10,982 bases of DNA from Deltaproteobacteria bacterium. GTDB lineage: Bacteria > Desulfobacterota > DSM-4660 > Desulfatiglandales > B25-G16. This document shows positions 7,023 to 10,982 of this stretch, in pieces. The notes beneath the pieces were generated by a model. That model was given only the letters and a program-made list of their open reading frames with translations. It was not told the DNA's origin and did not search any database. Position 1 is the stretch's first letter, and the number at the start of each line of letters is the position of its first letter. The stretch spans positions 1-10,982 of the forward strand of contig QMLT01000033.1 in the NCBI GenBank assembly GCA_003646875.1, in the 5' to 3' direction. The position numbers and the translations under genes are program-made.

Positions 7023-7983
7023 CACCAAAAAACCTTTTTGCTGATCTCTTTAGACCTTCCAGTGCGCCCCACTTATAGATTCGCTTCGCCAACCTTTGTA
7101 TCTCGGGAAGAGTGTTTATAGCCGCTGTCTCGCCAATGGAGATCAATTCTCTGGATCTGGAAAAATCGGTCCAATGAATACCGCTTATTTGTGGCCTAAT
7201 GACAATATCGGCATTTTCGAGGCTGTATTTCTCCAGGTGAAATCCCTGTATCTCGCCAGCCCTTACATATATGTCCACAGCGGTTTGAAGCTCCGAGCAT
7301 AAAGCTATATCTCTATCCACAGCTATTGCAATTATTGGTTGGGCGCCTTCTTCAAAGAGATGTTGTACAGGCACATTGCAGATAATGCCGCCGTCAGACA
7401 ATTGTCTTCCGTTAATCTCAACCGGGGGTAAAGCGCCAGGAACAGCAGAGCTGGCTAAAATAGAGCGCCGCAAAGAGCCTTTTTTAAGGACAACGGATTC
7501 ACCGCTCCTTAGGTCGGTGGCTACTGCTCTAAAAGGGATTATTGTTTCTTCTATTTGTATATCAGGTATAAAGAAGTTCACAAACTCCTGGATCTCGTCT
7601 ATTTGCAAAATGCTGGGCCTATAGAGCGCCTGTGTCAATCGAAACTTAGTCATAAAATAAGCCTGGATCCGCTTGCTCAACCTCTGTTCAGCTCCACTCT
7701 CTGCATCACCAATAGCCTTAAGCTCGGATGATTGATATAAATCGCTTTCTAAAAAAGACTCAGCTCTCTTCTCCAGGTCGTTAATCTTCATCCCGCTTGC
7801 AAAGGCGCCCCCCACAATAGAGCCTATGCTCGTTCCTACAATAACATCAGGCCTTATCTTCTCTCTTTCCAGAACTTTTATAACACCTATATGGGCTAAG
7901 CCTCTTGCACCGCCACCGCCCAAGGCCAGCCCTATCTTTCTTGGTTTCCTCATAGAACCACCTGATCCAAAAACAATACACAT
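7003..7983 (-). CDS. Patatin-like phospholipase family protein (RssA/YchK-like)
   Basis: A 326-residue patatin-domain protein. The oxyanion-hole loop is GGGGARG (22-28), the nucleophile elbow is GTSIGS with Ser52, and the second catalytic residue is Asp197 in SDGGIICNVPV, so the Ser-Asp dyad is complete. ASSAVPGALPPV (178-189) is also typical. Members are lipid acyl hydrolases or esterases; the substrate here cannot be told. No signal peptide is evident, so it is probably cytoplasmic or peripheral. The first ATG (7983) has no good Shine-Dalgarno; the ATG ten codons later (7953) follows AGGTGG by 4 nt and starts MRKPRKIGLALGGGG, a more usual N-terminus, so the true protein may have 316 residues. 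It converges with mgtE, the stops crossing by 20 bp. Confidence 0.93.
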   Translation of the reverse strand: MCIVFGSGGSMRKPRKIGLALGGGGARGLAHIGVIKVLEREKIRPDVIVGTSIGSIVGGAFASGMKINDLEKRAESFLESDLYQSSELKAIGDAESGAEQRLSKRIQAYFMTKFRLTQALYRPSILQIDEIQEFVNFFIPDIQIEETIIPFRAVATDLRSGESVVLKKGSLRRSILASSAVPGALPPVEINGRQLSDGGIICNVPVQHLFEEGAQPIIAIAVDRDIALCSELQTAVDIYVRAGEIQGFHLEKYSLENADIVIRPQISGIHWTDFSRSRELISIGETAAINTLPEIQRLAKRIYKWGALEGLKRSAKRFFGVTPRRG

Positions 7984-8086
7984 CGCAAACTTTTCAATAT
8001 AACAAAATCATAACTACTCAGGCACCGAGCTACGCTGATCATCACGGATATTTTTTCTTTTATATGAAAGAAGCTTGAAACTGGAC

Positions 8087-8103
8087 AAAAAGGCATTTTG
8101 CCT
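8087..8103 (-). terminator. Weak intrinsic terminator after the ArsA-type ATPase operon
   Basis: Read on the minus strand: AGGCA, loop AAA, TGCCT, then TTTT and G. The stem is only 5 bp, so it is modest. It lies about 190 bp past the stop of the ATPase gene and ahead of the patatin gene, the right place to separate the two units. Confidence 0.35.
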
Positions 8104-8223
8104 CTTTATTAAATGAGTCATGAATGACGAGAAGTTCTTTCATGCTTCGTTGTGTCCGAAAGGGGATGTGAGTTCATAAAAACTTCTAAGAATAATATCT
8201 GTGATTTCTTTGTATTTAAAGCT

Positions 8224-8253
8224 ATCTGTGTTCATCTGTGTAAATCTGTGGCT
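8224..8253. repeat. Tandem 10-bp repeat with ATCTGTG core
   Basis: ATCTGTG begins at 8224, 8234 and 8244, an exact 10-bp period, with the three remaining bases varying (TTC, TAA, GCT). A fourth copy stands apart at 8197. Such ATCTGTG/AATCTGTGG strings recur as dispersed intergenic repeats in many environmental bacteria (recalled, not searched). A 10-bp period is close to one helical turn. Confidence 0.7.
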
Positions 8254-8292
8254 GAATGGAAATAAAAAGAGGGAAGATGGCATTATACAGAA

Positions 8293-9228
8293 TTATTTTT
8301 CTGCGGCAGATGGCAGGAGATGATTCACCTGTTCTTCCAGCACGCTATCGTTTGCCTTCAAAAATTGCTCTAAATTAGGAAGCCCAATTAATGGTGTTTC
8401 TGAATAGGGACACTGACATATGGGAATATCTGAAAAGGTAGTGTTAATATCATCGCATGGTGAATTTGTTTGTGTTTTATTGTTGATAATTTGACTACAG
8501 GGAATATTAATATCATGCAGGGCATCAACAATACGGATCGATTCAGCTAATGACAATTTATCGGGGTTTAACACGAGGTTGATGAGTGTCTGGTTGTCAT
8601 CTTCAAAAATGTCTTTCAGGTTTTGGTAATCTCTCTTCATCTCATTGATTTTATTTAGAATTTTATCCGTTTCTATATCCTTTTTAATTAATTTAACTTT
8701 GGTGATTATATCTCTTTTCTTGATAATTTCCTTTCGTAACGCAAGGAGCTGTTCTATCCAGATCAAAGAGAGTGTAGGCAGGGTGAAGAATTTTAATCCC
8801 AATGCAGTGGGCGGCATATCAAACATCAGAAAATCAAGGTTGCCAAACTTTTGCCTGATGTCTTTAAACACTAATATTAAGGCGTATTCTTCAAGCCCTG
8901 GAGAGTGCTTCATTACCCTAAAATATTTATCTAAATTAAAGGCAGTTAAATAAGAATAGGTTTTATTGATTTGCCTCTGAACATCCTTGAGATACTGCTT
9001 AATCCAATAGTCTTGATCGATTTCTATCCCCATTAAATTGTCAGCAATTTTTCCTGGCTTATCGGAAAGGCTCTTTTCAAAGATATCGGATTGATTGTGG
9101 GCAGGGTCGAGTGAAACAATCAGCACTTTAAAACCTTTTTGGGCCAAAAAGAGTGAATTAAGCGCCGCTGAGGTGGATTTTCCAACCCCTCCCTTACCCA
9201 TAAAAAAGATATTAGTGGCTGTATCCAT
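8293..9228 (-). CDS. ArsA/Get3-family ATPase, single domain
   Basis: A 311-residue member of the ArsA/Get3 branch of the SIMIBI (MinD-like) P-loop ATPases. The deviant Walker A is GKGGVGKST (11-19) with the signature Lys12; switch I is SLDPAHN (39-45); switch II is DMPPTALGLKFF (137-148), corresponding to DTAPTGHTLR in ArsA. A long charged helical insert (about 150-215) takes the place of the client- or metal-binding subdomain. The C-terminal adenine loop is recognisable in PICQCPYSETPLIGLPNLEQ (269-288). Such ATPases work as nucleotide-gated dimers: ArsA drives arsenite export, Get3 carries tail-anchored proteins. There is no arsB, arsD or arsR here, so arsenite export is unlikely. Cys271 and Cys273 form a CxC, not Get3's CxxC. 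The ATG comes 2 bp after the stop of the 96-residue gene and has no Shine-Dalgarno, so translation is probably coupled to it. Confidence 0.88.
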   Translation of the reverse strand: MDTATNIFFMGKGGVGKSTSAALNSLFLAQKGFKVLIVSLDPAHNQSDIFEKSLSDKPGKIADNLMGIEIDQDYWIKQYLKDVQRQINKTYSYLTAFNLDKYFRVMKHSPGLEEYALILVFKDIRQKFGNLDFLMFDMPPTALGLKFFTLPTLSLIWIEQLLALRKEIIKKRDIITKVKLIKKDIETDKILNKINEMKRDYQNLKDIFEDDNQTLINLVLNPDKLSLAESIRIVDALHDINIPCSQIINNKTQTNSPCDDINTTFSDIPICQCPYSETPLIGLPNLEQFLKANDSVLEEQVNHLLPSAAEK

Positions 9229-9230
9229 GA

Positions 9231-9521
9231 TTAATCTATATCGAACTCTGAAAAAAGGTCTGATATTGGTTCGTGGGCGGTATCTACCTTTTCCATCATC
9301 AGCATCAGCTCCTCCTCCATAAGAGGCATCAAATCCAGCGAAATCTGCATTGGCGGCGATGGCAGTCCTACAAAAGAACCCAGGACCAGAATTCCAAAGA
9401 TGTGGTCCATTTCTTCAGCCACATATTCAATGCCTTCCACTGCCTTGCCGCGTGCCACTCCATCAGCAATCTTCCATGCTTCAAGGATCTTGTTTTTTAC
9501 GGTTTTTACTATTGGCTTCAT
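9231..9521 (-). CDS. Uncharacterised 96-residue acidic, Met-rich protein partnered with the ArsA-type ATPase
   Basis: I do not recognise a named family. The N-terminus is basic and helical (KPIVKTVKNKILEAWKIADG), followed by a hydrophobic stretch FGILVLGSFVGLPSPP (42-57), a Met-rich acidic helix MPLMEEELMLMMEKV (65-79; Met 65, 68, 75 and 76 plus Met73 nearby) and an acidic tail (SEFDID). No signal peptide or clear full membrane span is present; the hydrophobic run is about 12 residues. The gene is first in a two-gene operon with the ATPase, 2 bp apart, which suggests that the proteins work together. Its start ATG (9521) has no Shine-Dalgarno; a promoter lies just upstream. Coding is supported by the tight coupling and by a sensible composition. 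Whether it is a client, an adaptor or a regulator of the ATPase is open. Confidence 0.75.
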   Translation of the reverse strand: MKPIVKTVKNKILEAWKIADGVARGKAVEGIEYVAEEMDHIFGILVLGSFVGLPSPPMQISLDLMPLMEEELMLMMEKVDTAHEPISDLFSEFDID

Positions 9522-9537
9522 CTAAATAACCAGCAAT

Positions 9538-9566
9538 AAAGTAATTGTATGTTCTCTTTTTGTCAA
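9538..9566 (-). promoter_or_regulatory. Promoter of the 96-residue protein/ArsA-type ATPase operon
   Basis: On the minus strand TTGACA (9566-9561) is a perfect -35 box, followed after 17 bp by TACTTT (9543-9538), a partial -10 match. The start of transcription would be about 9531, giving a 10-nt leader before the ATG at 9521. Confidence 0.5.
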
Positions 9567-9574
9567 GATTCTAC

Positions 9575-9588
9575 ACGATAATTATCGT
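9575..9588. promoter_or_regulatory. Perfect 14-bp palindrome upstream of the ArsA-type operon promoter
   Basis: ACGATAATTATCGT is exactly self-complementary. It sits 8 bp upstream of the -35 box of the operon promoter, centred near -51, and spans the stop codon of the 148-residue gene. GATAAT/ATTATC half-sites recall Fur boxes, but the 19-bp Fur consensus is not met. With no T-run it is a poor terminator. An operator or activator site is the better guess. Confidence 0.4.
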
Positions 9589-10028
9589 ACCCTGAAAATC
9601 CGCTTTTCAAATCGAATCCGTCTTTCAGAAGGATAGTAGTAATATACCGCATAAAGAGCCATCAACACCGTTCCTGCACAGTAAAAACGGGGGAGGGCCA
9701 GTAGATAGGCTACCAAAGTTACATAGGGCGTCACCAGGGCAATATAAAGGAAGTTACGTTCAAATTTAACTAAATCGGCTTCGGAGACACTTTTTTGATC
9801 ACGCACTTTGTGGGCAAAGAGGGTCCGGAAAAAAATAGGTAAGGCAATGGCAAAAATAACTGATGCTATAAACACTGATGGCCCAAGGAATTCCTGATAT
9901 TTAAACGGTCCGAAGCTAATAAGATGAAACTTTGTAACCCCAAATAAAAAAATAAAACCTACAACTGCGGGGACTAAAAGCATGAAGTAGGTTCTTCTTA
10001 ATTCATCAGTTATATGTGCCACTAACAT
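9582..10028 (-). CDS. Uncharacterised four-helix membrane protein
   Basis: A 148-residue protein with four hydrophobic helices at about residues 14-31, 47-68, 91-111 and 114-131, consistent with an inner-membrane protein. The loops are short; the loop between helices 2 and 3 is charged (AHKVRDQKSVSEADLVKFER), and the C-terminus is strongly basic (SERRIRFEKRIFRVR), so both are probably cytoplasmic. No known family, metal-binding motif or catalytic pattern was recognised. The start ATG at 10028 has no obvious Shine-Dalgarno. It lies between cstA, whose terminator separates it, and the ArsA-type operon, whose promoter begins just past its stop. It may be transcribed alone; its function is unknown. 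Confidence 0.75.
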   Translation of the reverse strand: MLVAHITDELRRTYFMLLVPAVVGFIFLFGVTKFHLISFGPFKYQEFLGPSVFIASVIFAIALPIFFRTLFAHKVRDQKSVSEADLVKFERNFLYIALVTPYVTLVAYLLALPRFYCAGTVLMALYAVYYYYPSERRIRFEKRIFRVR

Positions 10029-10112
10029 CTATATGAGCTTACTTGAAAAAAACACTCGGAAGAGGGTAAAGAAAAAAACCACTATATGTGTTTGCAATTT
10101 GCCCTTTTCTTA

Positions 10113-10156
10113 AATAAAGCGGAAGCACCGCCTTTCTGCGATACTTCCGCTTTATT
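10113..10156 (-). terminator. Strong hairpin terminator of cstA
   Basis: Arms AATAAAGCGGAAG (10113-10125) and CTTCCGCTTTATT (10144-10156) pair over 13 bp without mismatch; the 18-nt loop can pair further (CGC with GCG). On the minus strand the stem ends in TTTATT followed by TAAG, a short U-rich tail. It begins 1 nt after the cstA stop codon. Confidence 0.75.
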
Positions 10157-10157
10157 G

Positions 10158-10982
10158 TTAAGTTGCAGGCGCTGGTTCAGGAGCAGCCTTACCAATGGAG
10201 CTAAAGAATTTAATGAGACCCTCAACCACAATCCACACAACTACGATGAACATACAGATATTTATCACCGTTAACAACATATTTTGTGCGCCAAGAAAGT
10301 GAACCTGATTTACAATAATTGCCCAAATAGTCATAAACGCCATAAAAAGGGCAGGAAATCCTGCAAACATCCATTTCAGTCCGCCCTTGGTTTGTAGATA
10401 CAGCGTAATAATAATCAGCGCCAGTGCAGCTAATGTCTGGTTTACAGCGCCAAACATAGGCCACAATGTTAGTGCGCCTTTTCCACTCGCACCGGTGACG
10501 AATGCCAGTATCAGGGCGCTACCGACGGCTATCAGGGTAGCAATATAGCGATTGGCTAAAAAGTCAAGCTTGATATCGCTAGAGAGTTCGGCGATCACAT
10601 AGCGTTGAATCCTGGTGGCGGTATCCAGAGTAGTGCCTGCGAATGATGCCACAAAAACACCCATAATGACAACTCCTATCCCTTTTGGTATAGCAAGGGT
10701 AGATAGCAGATTAGCAGAGCCATCCACAAAGGCCGCGACCTTTGAGCCCAGGCCTGCGGCTGCTGCCCATGAAGAATAATGGGTTGTCCATGCAGCGACA
10801 CCTGTCAGGGTCTCGCCTGCCTTGGTGGTGTATCCCATTCCGATTCCTGCTGCCACGGCCATAACAACCAAAGTAGCCACGGTTCCTTCCATTAACATTG
10901 AACCATAGCCCACAAAAACTGAGTCTTCTTCAGTACGCACCTGTTTCGAAGAGGTCCCAGAAGATACCAGGGAATGAAATCC
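10158..10982 (-). CDS. cstA: Carbon starvation protein CstA, C-terminal part (5' end beyond the window)
   Basis: The last 274 residues of a CstA-family inner-membrane transporter; the frame is open to the window edge and begins in the conserved GFHSLVSSGTSSKQ. A GTG at 10940 is an internal Val, not the start. Family motifs follow: FVGYGSMLMEG, SFAGTTLDTATRIQRYVIAEL, LWPMFGAVNQTLAALAL. About six or seven hydrophobic helices are visible. CstA proteins take up peptides or pyruvate under carbon limitation; the substrate here is not determinable. Full-length members have well over 500 residues, so roughly half is missing. The C-terminus ends in an Ala/Pro-rich tail (KAAPEPAPAT). A hairpin terminator starts right after the TAA. 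Confidence 0.95.
   Translation of the reverse strand, partial: GFHSLVSSGTSSKQVRTEEDSVFVGYGSMLMEGTVATLVVMAVAAGIGMGYTTKAGETLTGVAAWTTHYSSWAAAAGLGSKVAAFVDGSANLLSTLAIPKGIGVVIMGVFVASFAGTTLDTATRIQRYVIAELSSDIKLDFLANRYIATLIAVGSALILAFVTGASGKGALTLWPMFGAVNQTLAALALIIITLYLQTKGGLKWMFAGFPALFMAFMTIWAIIVNQVHFLGAQNMLLTVINICMFIVVVWIVVEGLIKFFSSIGKAAPEPAPAT

Larger units (their letters stand above)
7984..8292. other. 309-bp intergenic region between the ArsA-type ATPase and patatin genes
   Basis: No convincing gene is seen. It holds a weak minus-strand terminator (8087-8103), a short tandem repeat (8224-8253), a further ATCTGTG copy at 8197-8203 and an imperfectly placed inverted pair AGAAGTT (8130-8136)/AACTTCT (8181-8187). 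A promoter for the patatin gene is expected near 8000-8040, but I cannot identify a clear one. Confidence 0.6.

Noticed and set aside
8130..8187. Inverted pair AGAAGTT/AACTTCT as a small RNA or attachment site.
   Set aside because: Seven-base arms 44 bp apart in AT-rich DNA are expected by chance; no integrase, tRNA or terminator supports a function.
8645..8953. Plus-strand 102-codon open frame.
   Set aside because: Antisense shadow of the ArsA-type ATPase gene, with no domain or start signal.

Overview
The window reads as a stretch of chromosome from an anaerobic, Desulfobacterota-like (deltaproteobacterial) bacterium. That placement is an inference from gene content and protein style: an ileS-lspA pair, RadC, an MgtE magnesium transporter, a CstA carbon-starvation transporter, an ArsA-type ATPase and a remnant of the Thi4 thiazole synthase typical of anaerobes and archaea. 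No marker gene fixes the taxonomy. No mobile element, CRISPR array, rRNA or tRNA was seen.

Layout, left to right. A minus-strand radC (20-781) ends in a hairpin repeat that appears to have added about ten residues to its C-terminus, and a 27-bp operator-like dyad lies upstream of it. Divergent from it is a DUF72/YecE-family gene (982-1707), complete except that one conserved Trp codon is an in-frame TAG. Then come minus-strand lspA (1739-2230) and ileS (2343-5153), the classical pair. A 364-bp gap follows, with a plus-strand promoter and Shine-Dalgarno that drive a 43-codon remnant of the Thi4 C-terminus (5518-5649) and, 26 bp further on, mgtE (5676-7022). mgtE converges on and overlaps by 20 bp a patatin-like phospholipase gene (7003-7983, minus).

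After a 309-bp gap holding short tandem repeats and a weak terminator comes a tight minus-strand two-gene operon: an uncharacterised 96-residue acidic, Met-rich protein (9231-9521) followed 2 bp later by a single-domain ArsA/Get3-family ATPase (8293-9228). The operon has its own promoter and a perfect 14-bp palindrome upstream. Further right are a 148-residue four-helix membrane protein of unknown function (9582-10028), a strong hairpin terminator, and the C-terminal 274 residues of CstA (10158 to the window edge).

Most of the genes are housekeeping. The parts that deserve a second look are the Thi4 mini-ORF feeding into mgtE, the amber codon in the DUF72 gene (none of the other ten coding ends here uses TAG), and the ArsA-type ATPase with its small Met-rich partner, which is the best candidate here for an undescribed functional module.
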